A stretch of 64,000 bases of DNA, from contig DATJQJ010000028.1 of the NCBI GenBank assembly GCA_035505975.1, positions 12,289-76,288 on the forward strand, written 5' to 3'. Of this stretch, positions 50,767 through 58,783 are shown piece by piece. Numbering within the stretch: position 1 is the stretch's first letter; every line of letters begins with the position of its first letter. Source of the stretch: CAIKOD01 sp035505975. GTDB lineage: Archaea > Halobacteriota > Methanomicrobia > Methanomicrobiales > Methanospirillaceae. Made by a program: the position numbers and the translations under genes. The notes beneath the pieces are model-generated. The model was not told the origin of the DNA and did no database searches. It saw only the letters and a program-made list of their open reading frames with translations.

Positions 50767-51807
50767 TCACCACACCGGTATCAGGGTATCCCTGTCCCGG
50801 ATTACCCGGATATGTTCACCTGGGCCGACCTTTTGCCATGGCCCCCTCAGGCATTCGCAGGCCGAACCCGTGCCCGAATCGACGAGACCAATGATATCTC
50901 CATCGACGTACGCGACGAGGGCATCTGCAGCGTCCCTGATATTGCCGACGAGCTCGTCTATTTCGTCTTCGCGTGTGGTCCTGACAGAACCATTGGTAAG
51001 GTCGCCGTATTTTATCGAATGCCCGTCGACCTGGATAACCTGGCCATATGTCCTCCCGATCCGCAGGACATCACCCCTGATGTACCGGGGAAGGCGGACC
51101 GAATAGGTCACCCTGAATAATTTCTTTCCCGCTTTTTCCCCGACAAGTTTCGGGTGGGTCGAATATCTGCCGCCCAGGCGCTGTACCAGGGCCTGGGAGA
51201 TTGCGAGCCCAATCTGCTGCGAACCGATGGTGATGTCGAGCCCTTCCCGCGTCTCTTCCATCTCGGAGATATAGGATAGCCTGTCCCCTCCTGCCTGCAT
51301 CTGGTCCTCGGTTTCGCAGGCAATTTCCCTAGCGGCAAGCACTTCGCCGGGGAGAATTTTCCTCCCATTTGCCCTCACCTGGACAATCCCTTCATAATAA
51401 CTGCCGCTGATACGGTTGCACCGGTTGCACTGTTCTTTGTTCCAGATGATTTCGACGGTGGCACGCTGGTCGACCCGGATTCCGTACAATATACCGCTTA
51501 CATCGACATCGGCATAGGAACGGTTTTCGGAACGGTCCCTGATGGCAATATCGATTTTAGGTGATTTTACGTCCTTATGGAGATGAACGGCATTTCGCAC
51601 CAGTTCAGGACCGATCTCCTCACGTGACCGTTCGCTGTCAGTCCACGTGCTGACCGTTTTCTGGGCATTACAGGAAGGACAGTAGGTACTTGTCACCCTC
51701 GGATCGATGGTGACCCAGCGGGTCTGGGAAACCCGGCAGGTATTACAGAGCCCCTCCCCTTCGGATTTTCCTCCACATTGCGGACAGATCAGTTCCTGAA
51801 TCTTCAT
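50767..51807 (-). CDS. nmd3: NMD3-like ribosome assembly/export protein
   Basis: A 346-aa archaeal NMD3. The N-terminus has the paired zinc knuckles CPQCGG, CNTC, CPSC and CNRC (about residues 8 to 132). The C-terminal beta-rich half includes RGDVLRIGRTYGQVIQVDGHSIKYGD. Eukaryotic NMD3 is a 60S export adaptor; in archaea it should act in large-subunit maturation since there is no nucleus. GAGGTAGGAC precedes the ATG. Confidence 0.9.
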   Translation of the reverse strand: MKIQELICPQCGGKSEGEGLCNTCRVSQTRWVTIDPRVTSTYCPSCNAQKTVSTWTDSERSREEIGPELVRNAVHLHKDVKSPKIDIAIRDRSENRSYADVDVSGILYGIRVDQRATVEIIWNKEQCNRCNRISGSYYEGIVQVRANGRKILPGEVLAAREIACETEDQMQAGGDRLSYISEMEETREGLDITIGSQQIGLAISQALVQRLGGRYSTHPKLVGEKAGKKLFRVTYSVRLPRYIRGDVLRIGRTYGQVIQVDGHSIKYGDLTNGSVRTTREDEIDELVGNIRDAADALVAYVDGDIIGLVDSGTGSACECLRGPWQKVGPGEHIRVIRDRDTLIPVW

Positions 51808-51883
51808 GTCCTACCTCAAAGAGCGCATGAGATGCCCTTCAAAATGACTATGGTTATGATATGAAGGCACCCTATGCAATAAA

Positions 51884-52177
51884 TCATATCCTGAAAATCT
51901 GTGCATGCGGTATGCCGTCGATCAGGAGGCAACCCGATGGGTCGATCAGCCCGAGGCCGGCTGCCACGGCTACAGCCCGGACGCCAATGATATTGATATT
52001 ATCCGCCTCCCGTATCGCATTTGCAACTTCTGACTCACTGGCCGGAGTGGTACCGTAAAAGGACTCGCTGACATGGATCTCGATCTCCCCATGCCTGATC
52101 CGTCTGTTGAGGAGTTCCCTGTCGCATACCGCAACGACCGACGAGCCGTCGTAGGCGCGATGAATTTTTAAATACAT
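51884..52177 (-). CDS. DUF424 protein
   Basis: A 97-aa archaeal protein of the DUF424 family: MYLKIHRAYDGSSVVAVCDRELL at the start, IHVSESFYGTTPASESEV in the middle, and NIIGVRAVAVAAGLGLIDPSGCLLIDGIPHAQI at the end. The fold is small alpha/beta with no catalytic motif; a family member is known as a neighbour of translation and ribosome genes. It lies 76 bp upstream of nmd3 and 51 bp downstream of the TatD gene. Confidence 0.85.
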   Translation of the reverse strand: MYLKIHRAYDGSSVVAVCDRELLNRRIRHGEIEIHVSESFYGTTPASESEVANAIREADNINIIGVRAVAVAAGLGLIDPSGCLLIDGIPHAQIFRI

Positions 52178-52228
52178 CCCATCAGTTATGGATCGGGCGA
52201 GCGTAATAAAAATATGATCTGTGGCAAA

Positions 52229-53056
52229 TCAGAGAAAAATATCGACGCCATAGACCTTCGACGGGGTGTCGGTATGAATCCGGCATACATCATCGGCCGT
52301 AAGCAGTCCTTTATCGAGGAGGCGCCGTGTAAACCTGGGGACGGATTTAGGTCCGATAACAGCTCCCGGGCTGCTGTTTTCATCCATGTAGTCGCTTTCC
52401 ATAGTCAACATCCTCCCTTCGCGGCAGAGGGAGGGAATTGCTTCGTGAGTGGCGAGGAGCGAAGGCATCAACGGGGTATCGGGTGTGGCATAATGTTTAA
52501 CGATCCGCCGTGGGTCGAGACCTGCAGATTGCGCCATTGCGATCATGTCGCTGCACGGCCCGGTCTCGGCATGGACCTGTACCGCGCAGTCCAACTCGGC
52601 AGCGAGGGCGAATGCATGCGTGAGCACGTCATTCGATACCGCCATTATTTCAGCAGTTGTCTCATAGTGGGGTCTGCCGCTCTTCAACCCGACGGCGAGG
52701 CCTTCCTCAACGTACCGGCCAGCGCAATCGAGTCCCCCTTTCATGATCTCTCCCGCTTCCCAGGGTGAATACCGCCCGGCAAGCCGGGAAACTTCGGCCG
52801 GATGAACGCCAAGCACCGGGTAAACAACAAGCCCTGTCTCGCGGATCAGGCCGCCAATCCTGATAGTCTCGTCGAAAACGGGACGATAATCGATACCCTG
52901 GTCAGGCTCGATCCCAAGGCAGGAGGACGGCTTCGAGACGAGGAACATATGGGTGCCTCCGGCACGGAGGAAATCCTTTGCCGCCTCGATACCCCGGCCG
53001 TTTCTCGGGTCGATATGGATATGGTCATCGGTCAGCGGAACCCGTTCGTAATTCAT
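52229..53056 (-). CDS. TatD-like metal-dependent hydrolase
   Basis: A 275-aa TIM-barrel protein. Metal ligands are in TDDHIHIDPRNGRG (HxH), VYPVLGVHPAE, QVHAETGP, KHY and ESDYMDE. It resembles the archaeal branch of TatD/amidohydrolase proteins, probably nuclease-like hydrolases; the exact substrate is unknown. GGAG precedes the ATG. The start overlaps mptD by 32 bp. Confidence 0.85.
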   Translation of the reverse strand: MNYERVPLTDDHIHIDPRNGRGIEAAKDFLRAGGTHMFLVSKPSSCLGIEPDQGIDYRPVFDETIRIGGLIRETGLVVYPVLGVHPAEVSRLAGRYSPWEAGEIMKGGLDCAGRYVEEGLAVGLKSGRPHYETTAEIMAVSNDVLTHAFALAAELDCAVQVHAETGPCSDMIAMAQSAGLDPRRIVKHYATPDTPLMPSLLATHEAIPSLCREGRMLTMESDYMDENSSPGAVIGPKSVPRFTRRLLDKGLLTADDVCRIHTDTPSKVYGVDIFL

Positions 53057-53390
53057 GGATCTCCGCGATCTCCATCATGGGGTAATCCCCGTGTGGTTTT
53101 AATCGTGCCCGGCAGTACGAAAATCCCACACGTGTTATGATCTCAACATCGAACATCAGCCCGCAAAGTTCACTGTAACCGAACGCATTCGGAGACATTC
53201 GGCCCCGGTCGAGTTTCACGGTGATCTCCTCGACGAACGGCTGCAATATTACGCTTTTTTCGATCGCCTGCTCGAGTGTCCGGGCTGAACCGGCCGATAC
53301 CGGAGTCCCTACCCACTGGTGATAGAGTGCCCCAAGTTTTATGGCCGCTTCGAATACCGCCCGTTCGCGATCGGATACCATGTAGTTCAT
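53025..53390 (-). CDS. mptD: dihydroneopterin aldolase, archaeal MptD type
   Basis: A 121-aa protein (formerly DUF372). It contains ERAVFEAAIKLGALYHQWVGTPVS near the start, GYSELCGLMFDVEIITRVGF, and DYPMMEI. MptD splits 7,8-dihydroneopterin to 6-hydroxymethyl-dihydropterin on the way to tetrahydromethanopterin, the C1 carrier of methanogens. A TTG at 53420 opens the ORF directly after mcm, but the ATG at 53390 has GGAG about 10 nt upstream and fits the family start. Confidence 0.88.
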   Translation of the reverse strand: MNYMVSDRERAVFEAAIKLGALYHQWVGTPVSAGSARTLEQAIEKSVILQPFVEEITVKLDRGRMSPNAFGYSELCGLMFDVEIITRVGFSYCRARLKPHGDYPMMEIAEIHELRTGSADR

Positions 53391-53420
53391 CTCTTCAATC
53401 TCCGCAATTTTGTCCGGCAA

Positions 53421-55529
53421 TCAGATTAGTTTGATAAAACCTGATTTCGGCTCCATTGCCTCACCCTGGCGCAGGAACATCTCGATCTGCTTCTGGGCCT
53501 CCTCCCGGGAGATCCCTTTTTGGGTAAGCACCTCGATGACCTGCTCCTTTGGGGCTCTCCCTGTCTCGTCGGCGAGACCCTTGATCGTCTCCTTGATCAT
53601 CCTGATGAGGTCGCGTTTGACTTTCGAAAACCCGGTCATCATCTTGTCGATATCGAAGCTGCCGGTCTTCGCATCGTAAGCGACCTGCCGAAGACAGGTG
53701 TCGACGATATGGACTACCCGTTCGGCATCGGGTTTCTCGATCTTCCTGGAGAGCCTGATCCGTGCGCTCGCTTCAGCAAGCCTGACAAGGGCCTCGAGCT
53801 GCCGGGCAGTTACCGGGACGGGCTTGCTTGAATCTGCGATGTCCCTTAAGTTCATGTAATAGGCAATCAGGGTATCCTTCGCTTCCTGGGACAGGATTGG
53901 GAAACACGTGCGCTTGGCATAGGCGACGTACTTCCGGAACAGTGCAGGATCGATCTCCGGCGTTACCGGCTTTAACTGGTCTGCGATAAAGTCGTCGTTT
54001 ACCCCGTCGATCGGGCTTTTCCTGTGTTGCTCGATCAACTCCCCGATGCCGTGCGCCTTGAGGATATGGTCAGCGATGGCATTGTCCCTCGTTTTATCGG
54101 GCTTATCGGTCATCACGAAGATCAGGTCGAACCTGGAGAGGAGTGAGGCAGGCATATTGATCTGGTCGGATATCGGGGCGAAATCATCGAACCTGCCGTA
54201 CTTCGGGTTTGCTGCACCGAGGAGTGCACACCTGGACTTGAGAGTCGCCGTGATCCCGGCCTTGGCGACACTGATTGACTGCTGCTCCATTGCTTCGTGA
54301 AGCGCACTCCGGTCTTCTTTCTGCATCTTGTCCATCTCGTCGACTGCCGCCACACCCATATCGGCAAGGACCAGGGCTCCCGCTTCGAGAGTCCAGCGAC
54401 CGTCCCCGAATTCATCTTTTACCGCCGTGGCAGTGAGCCCTGCGGAAGTCGACGACTGCCCGCTGGTATAGATCCCGCGTGGGGAGAGTTTGATGACGTA
54501 ACGGAGGAGCTGACTTTTCGCAATTCCCGGGTCTCCAATCAGGAGGACGTGGATATCTCCCCTCAGGTGGCTCCCGTCAGGCATCTCTTTCATAATCCCC
54601 CCGAACAACTGGAGCGCAATTGCTTCTTTGACGTCTTCATTCCCGTAAATTGTCGGGGCGATAGAACGGATGATCTTCCGGTAGACCTGGGGGTCACTGC
54701 TTAACGCGATGATCTCTTCCTCTGATTTCTCGTCTATCTCGACCTCCTCGAATTCCTTTTCTGCCACCTCGATCGAGTTGCATTCGAGGTAGATATCGAA
54801 GATCGTGCTCTTGGTCCCATGGGTGATCCGCTGCATCGAGCGGAGGATCCCATTCATCACCACCCGGTCCCCGGGAGCGACTATGCCCGTGAGGTCGTCG
54901 GTGACGTCCACATCAAGCGTCTGTGGCTGCTCCCCGCCCCTGAGCCCCTCGGGTTGCTCCTGGATCCTGATCTTCTGGGAGTCGACGAACCTCGACCTTT
55001 TCGGGATCAGCTCAAGTTTCTTGAAGGTGCAGCCGTCGGTCGCACAGCCGTCGGGCTCGATAAACTGGCCATAACCCTGCCTCTTTTCCGTTATGTGGCC
55101 CCCGGGACACCGAAAAACGGCATTGACAATACGCGGACGGACTTCGGTTGTTTTTCTGAGGATCCCTTCGACCGTGATGAACGTGTTTATGTCATCGCTC
55201 CGGATGTGACGGATCCCGGTCTTTTTCGGGAGGTTTATAAACCTGATATTGATGTGTTCGGCCGGCTGCCCGCCTTTTGTTTTGACGAGCTGATGGTTCT
55301 TAATCGCATCGCGGACATCGTCAAGGACCGTGCCGGGGTTCGCGAGCAACTGGTCTGCAAGCCTGATACCTGTCTTGCCAAAACTCTCCACTTCACGGTA
55401 ATCGATTACGAGAGACCTTCTGTACGGATATTCACGGGTGAGCTCGGAAAGCTGCTTTTTATACCGTGTTTTTAAAAACCTCGACCACTCCGCATCCCTG
55501 CTCGTGATCTCTGCCTCAATCTCGTCCAT
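53421..55529 (-). CDS. mcm: replicative DNA helicase MCM
   Basis: A 702-aa archaeal MCM. The N-terminal domain has a zinc site (CPGGH...C...C near residues 140-170). The AAA+ core carries GDPGIAKSQLLRYV (Walker A), LADMGVAAVDEMDKM (Walker B) and LLSRFDLIF (arginine finger). The C-terminal winged helix follows (ISREEAQKQIEMFLRQG). It unwinds the fork as a hexamer. A GTG at 55550 overlaps rfcS; the ATG at 55529 (GGTGA upstream) is preferred, giving a 10-bp gap. Confidence 0.95.
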   Translation of the reverse strand: MDEIEAEITSRDAEWSRFLKTRYKKQLSELTREYPYRRSLVIDYREVESFGKTGIRLADQLLANPGTVLDDVRDAIKNHQLVKTKGGQPAEHINIRFINLPKKTGIRHIRSDDINTFITVEGILRKTTEVRPRIVNAVFRCPGGHITEKRQGYGQFIEPDGCATDGCTFKKLELIPKRSRFVDSQKIRIQEQPEGLRGGEQPQTLDVDVTDDLTGIVAPGDRVVMNGILRSMQRITHGTKSTIFDIYLECNSIEVAEKEFEEVEIDEKSEEEIIALSSDPQVYRKIIRSIAPTIYGNEDVKEAIALQLFGGIMKEMPDGSHLRGDIHVLLIGDPGIAKSQLLRYVIKLSPRGIYTSGQSSTSAGLTATAVKDEFGDGRWTLEAGALVLADMGVAAVDEMDKMQKEDRSALHEAMEQQSISVAKAGITATLKSRCALLGAANPKYGRFDDFAPISDQINMPASLLSRFDLIFVMTDKPDKTRDNAIADHILKAHGIGELIEQHRKSPIDGVNDDFIADQLKPVTPEIDPALFRKYVAYAKRTCFPILSQEAKDTLIAYYMNLRDIADSSKPVPVTARQLEALVRLAEASARIRLSRKIEKPDAERVVHIVDTCLRQVAYDAKTGSFDIDKMMTGFSKVKRDLIRMIKETIKGLADETGRAPKEQVIEVLTQKGISREEAQKQIEMFLRQGEAMEPKSGFIKLI

Positions 55530-55539
55530 TCCGCCCGTC

Positions 55540-56520
55540 TCACCGTCCACGGGATCCCGTTCCCGTTGCCGTCATGACAAACCGGGCGATAAGCGCCTCC
55601 ATCTGGATATCGCTGTCTGCACCCTCGGAAAGGCGGAAATCAGTCTCGCCGATATGGTCGATCATCGCTACCCTGACATCAGGGCTCATATCGCGGCGGA
55701 GCAGGGCCCGGTAACACTGGTTCAACAGTTCGTTCGGTGCAATTCCCCGGTCATGAAGAAGACGGGCAAGAGTGGTCTCGGCGCCATCAAAGTCACCTGA
55801 AAGCGACAGGTCGAGCAGCTCGTTTATCTCGTCAGGGCGAGCCGTAGCGGTGATCGCATACACCATCTGCCCGGTGATCGACGGGTTGACGATCGCTGCA
55901 CCCTGGAGAGCGTTGATGGCCTTCCGCATATCTCCCTGTGAGATATACACTATCGCATCTACTGCGTCGTCAGATACCGTGATCCCTTCATGTGCGGCGA
56001 TCCGCATGATCTCTTCGACAACTGCATCCCTGCCGAGCGGTCTGAACCGATATATCGCACACCTGCTCTGGATCGGGTCGATGATCTTCGACGAATAGTT
56101 ACAGGAAAGAATGAACCGGCAGGTCATCGCATAGCTTTCCATCGTCCTCCTGAGTGCCGCCTGTGCGTCCGGAGTCAGGGCGTCCGCTTCGTCGAGAAAA
56201 AGGATCTTGAAACTGGCGCCGCCAAGCGGGGACGTCCTGGCAAACTGTTTTATCTGGTTCCTGACCACTTCGATGCCACGCTCATCCGAGGCATTGAGCT
56301 CACGGAAGTTCATGTGCCACGATTCGCCGAAAAATTCCCTGGCCAGCGCCACGGCCGCGGTCGTCTTCCCGACCCCCGCATTACCGGTGAACAGGAGGTG
56401 CGGGAGGCTCCCGGCTTTTACGTACGATGACAGCCGTTCGATAATTTCATCCTGTCCGACGATATCGGACAATTTAACCGGCCGGTATTTTTCAATCCAT
56501 ATCGTATTCGAATCATCCAT
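55540..56520 (-). CDS. rfcS: replication factor C small subunit
   Basis: A 326-aa canonical clamp-loader subunit: IWIEKYRPVKLSDIVGQ, Walker A GNAGVGKT (46-53), FLDEADAL for Walker B, and QSRCAIYRF. It loads PCNA with RfcL. A GTG at 56526 is in frame, but the ATG at 56520 sits 5 nt after GGGGATG. It is the first gene of the minus-strand cluster that runs to 45384. Confidence 0.95.
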   Translation of the reverse strand: MDDSNTIWIEKYRPVKLSDIVGQDEIIERLSSYVKAGSLPHLLFTGNAGVGKTTAAVALAREFFGESWHMNFRELNASDERGIEVVRNQIKQFARTSPLGGASFKILFLDEADALTPDAQAALRRTMESYAMTCRFILSCNYSSKIIDPIQSRCAIYRFRPLGRDAVVEEIMRIAAHEGITVSDDAVDAIVYISQGDMRKAINALQGAAIVNPSITGQMVYAITATARPDEINELLDLSLSGDFDGAETTLARLLHDRGIAPNELLNQCYRALLRRDMSPDVRVAMIDHIGETDFRLSEGADSDIQMEALIARFVMTATGTGSRGR

Positions 56521-56561
56521 CTGCACATCCCCGGTTTTATCACTTAAGATGTCGCGGTTGG

Positions 56562-56577
56562 ACTATATTTTATATTC
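56562..56577 (-). promoter_or_regulatory. promoter of the rfcS-mcm cluster
   Basis: The minus strand reads AAGGAATATAAAATATAGTC, a strong TATA element. A start about 25 nt downstream leaves about 25 nt of leader with GGGGATG. It could drive the whole twelve-gene block. Confidence 0.45.
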
Positions 56578-56647
56578 CTTATCGTCATGGGGTCGGACCC
56601 ATTTGAAAAAAATCAGATGACAACTTCGATATTAAAACCCATATAAG

Positions 56648-56814
56648 GTGCCACGATGGCAGGAGGGGTTTCATCCACTCCGTGTCCCTCCCCCATTAGG
56701 ATTGCCAGTGGACAGGGTTGAAAGAGTTATGAATTAATCACTCACTCGTGCATTCCCTATCCCAACCGGGGTCGCCGCAGCGGCGGGGTAGAGCCCCGGG
56801 AGCATCAGATTATT
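56648..56814 (-). repeat. dispersed GC-hairpin repeat, copy E (full length)
   Basis: Minus-strand reading: ATAATCTGATGCTCCCGG, GGCTCTACCCCGCCGCTGCG, GCGACCCCGGTTGGGATAGG, then GAGTGATTAATTC, CCCTGTCCACTGGC, GGGGGAGGGACACGG and ACCCCTCCTGCCAT. It is the longest copy with F. It lies in the 554-bp divergent gap between rfcS and the RPA-like gene, the only copy not in a convergent gap. The rest of the gap (to 57074) shows only a weak TATA-like ACTTTATCTGG near 56975. Confidence 0.75.
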
Positions 56815-57074
56815 AAAAATCGATTCTGTTGAATTTTTCAATACCTCGTAACACGTCACCGATTGATATGATGAAATTTTACTCACCCCCGGTCCGGTCT
56901 TGAGATGACCGCATTGTTCCCGTGAAGCCGTGCCATCAACCTAATGGCTATTTCCTGTCAGGGAGATAGTACGTACTTTATCTGGTGTATTGTGGCAGTG
57001 ACTTCAGCTCAGGCAGGCGGAACGAAAAGCAACCCATTTTTAGCCCTGCTTAGGGATATCCGGGTGATTCCTTC

Positions 57075-57857
57075 ATGAATGCCCAGACACGGGTCTTTGC
57101 CGGTGAGCTTGCGAAGTCCACCCTGCAGGTAACGGGCAAAACCTATCTGTCTCCCGTCGTCATCACGCCCGGTGGTGCCTGCTGCACCGGTATCTTTCTG
57201 GTCGGCGTCCTGACACGCATCGATACCAGGCCGGGAGATTTCATGGAGGTCTGGGTGGCGGATCCCACAGGCATGTTTCACCTGGTGCCCGGCCGACAGG
57301 ACACGGCAATACGCGAGGCCCTGCAGAGGATGGAACCGCCCCTGTTTATAGCCGTGACCGGGGAGGTCCAGCCCCTGAGGCAAAAGACCGGGGCACCGGT
57401 CATAGTCAGGCCGATCGATATCAGAGTGACAGACAGGTCCGTGCGTGACACCTGGATCATCAGGACGGCTGAAATTACTCTTGACCGGCTCGCGAGGATG
57501 AAATCTGCTATGGAATGCAGGTCCGGAGACAATACGATCTCCAATGAGCTCAGGGAGGCTATACGTCATTACCACCCCGATTACGCACAACTCCATGAAA
57601 TTGAGGTAATGGTTCGGGATGCCCTTGCAAAGGCCGGGCCGGTGAAAGGCGGCGAGATCAAAGCCCCCGACCCACGTGAGGCGATCGTCGAACTGATCCG
57701 TACCGGGAGCGGGCCGAAGGGAATTGTCCTTGCAGAACTGGTCAGGTCAGCGGTGAATAGGGGGATCAGGGAAGACCAGGTCCTCGCCACTGTGCGTCAG
57801 CTGGTCGCTGAAGACGAATGCTACCAGCCGGCTGCAGGCATGGTAAAACTGCTATGA
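57075..57857 (+). CDS. RPA-associated OB-fold protein
   Basis: A 260-aa protein with an N-terminal OB-fold (CTGIFLVGVLTRIDTRPGDFMEVWVADPTGMFHL, about 36-70) and a C-terminal winged-helix-like segment (GPKGIVLAELVRSAVNRGIREDQVLATVRQLVAEDECYQP). It matches the archaeal RPA-associated family (COG3390-type) usually found beside RPA or repair genes. It probably helps bind single-stranded DNA. GGTGAT precedes the ATG, and the stop overlaps the next gene (ATGA). Confidence 0.8.
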   Translation: MNAQTRVFAGELAKSTLQVTGKTYLSPVVITPGGACCTGIFLVGVLTRIDTRPGDFMEVWVADPTGMFHLVPGRQDTAIREALQRMEPPLFIAVTGEVQPLRQKTGAPVIVRPIDIRVTDRSVRDTWIIRTAEITLDRLARMKSAMECRSGDNTISNELREAIRHYHPDYAQLHEIEVMVRDALAKAGPVKGGEIKAPDPREAIVELIRTGSGPKGIVLAELVRSAVNRGIREDQVLATVRQLVAEDECYQPAAGMVKLL

Positions 57858-58783
57858 ACCTCGAATTCATCGGGGGCGGCCCTGCTCTCCTTGTCAGCAA
57901 CGAACTGCGTGTCCTGGTCATCGCCGACCTGCACCTCGGTATTGAATCCGACCTGGCACGGCACGGCATATATTTCCAAAGCAGAAGCCGCCAGCGGCAG
58001 GAGAAGGCTCTCCGCTGTATCAGGGAGGCGGGGCCCGATATCATTCTCCTCCTCGGTGATGTCAAGCACAGCATCCCTACGACGACAATGCAGGAATATC
58101 GTGAACTTCCCGGGATGCTCTCGGCATTCCGGAAGCATGGGCTCCTCAGGGTAACACCAGGGAACCACGATACCGGGATCGAACGGTTCCTCTCACCTGA
58201 AGAAATGTTACCCAGAAACGGGACATTGGTGGATGGATGCGGATACCTTCACGGCCACATGTATCCGGACCCGTCGCTTGCGGGGCACCTCCTCATTGCC
58301 GGACACCATCACCCCTTCGTCTGCCTGCAGGACGAAGTAGGGTGTTCTCTTCGTTCCCCTGCATACCTTTTTGCGATGCTGCGGGACGAATGTTTTGTTG
58401 CCGGGAAGCATGAGAATATCCAGCCGGTCGGACCAGCTCCGGACCTTTTCGGGAGCGACGGTTCCGGAACTGGAATCGCGTCTCATGGCAGGAATATCCG
58501 GCCGTCTATGAGACGGGGTCAGCCGAAACCGTCCGGCTGCACGGATCCCTGTCCCCTGACCGGGGGGGACCTTACCGAATCTGACCCTGTGGGGAAGAGC
58601 AGGGTCCTGTTCGTACCGGCTTTTAACGAACTGTCGGGGTTCGATATCCAGAAGATCGTTGCATCGCCGATCTCCCCGCTGTCGAGGTGTATGGATAAGG
58701 CCTCCTGCGAGATATTTCTGCCTGACGGGACATACATCGGCCCGCTTTCTTCTGTGGAGGAGCATGATTCCACGGGAGCTTGA
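57854..58783 (+). CDS. metallophosphoesterase (COG1407-like) with inserted segment
   Basis: A 309-aa calcineurin-like phosphoesterase: IADLHLGIES, LLGDVKH, TPGNHD and AGHHHPF supply the metal ligands. Members commonly end soon after the last motif, but here residues about 190-265 form a low-complexity Gly/Pro/Ser/Arg insertion before a normal C-terminal stretch (FVPAFNELSGFDI). It is paired with Lhr helicase, overlapping it by 20 bp; the two families are often genomic neighbours and probably act together on nucleic acid. Confidence 0.85.
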   Translation: MNLEFIGGGPALLVSNELRVLVIADLHLGIESDLARHGIYFQSRSRQRQEKALRCIREAGPDIILLLGDVKHSIPTTTMQEYRELPGMLSAFRKHGLLRVTPGNHDTGIERFLSPEEMLPRNGTLVDGCGYLHGHMYPDPSLAGHLLIAGHHHPFVCLQDEVGCSLRSPAYLFAMLRDECFVAGKHENIQPVGPAPDLFGSDGSGTGIASHGRNIRPSMRRGQPKPSGCTDPCPLTGGDLTESDPVGKSRVLFVPAFNELSGFDIQKIVASPISPLSRCMDKASCEIFLPDGTYIGPLSSVEEHDSTGA

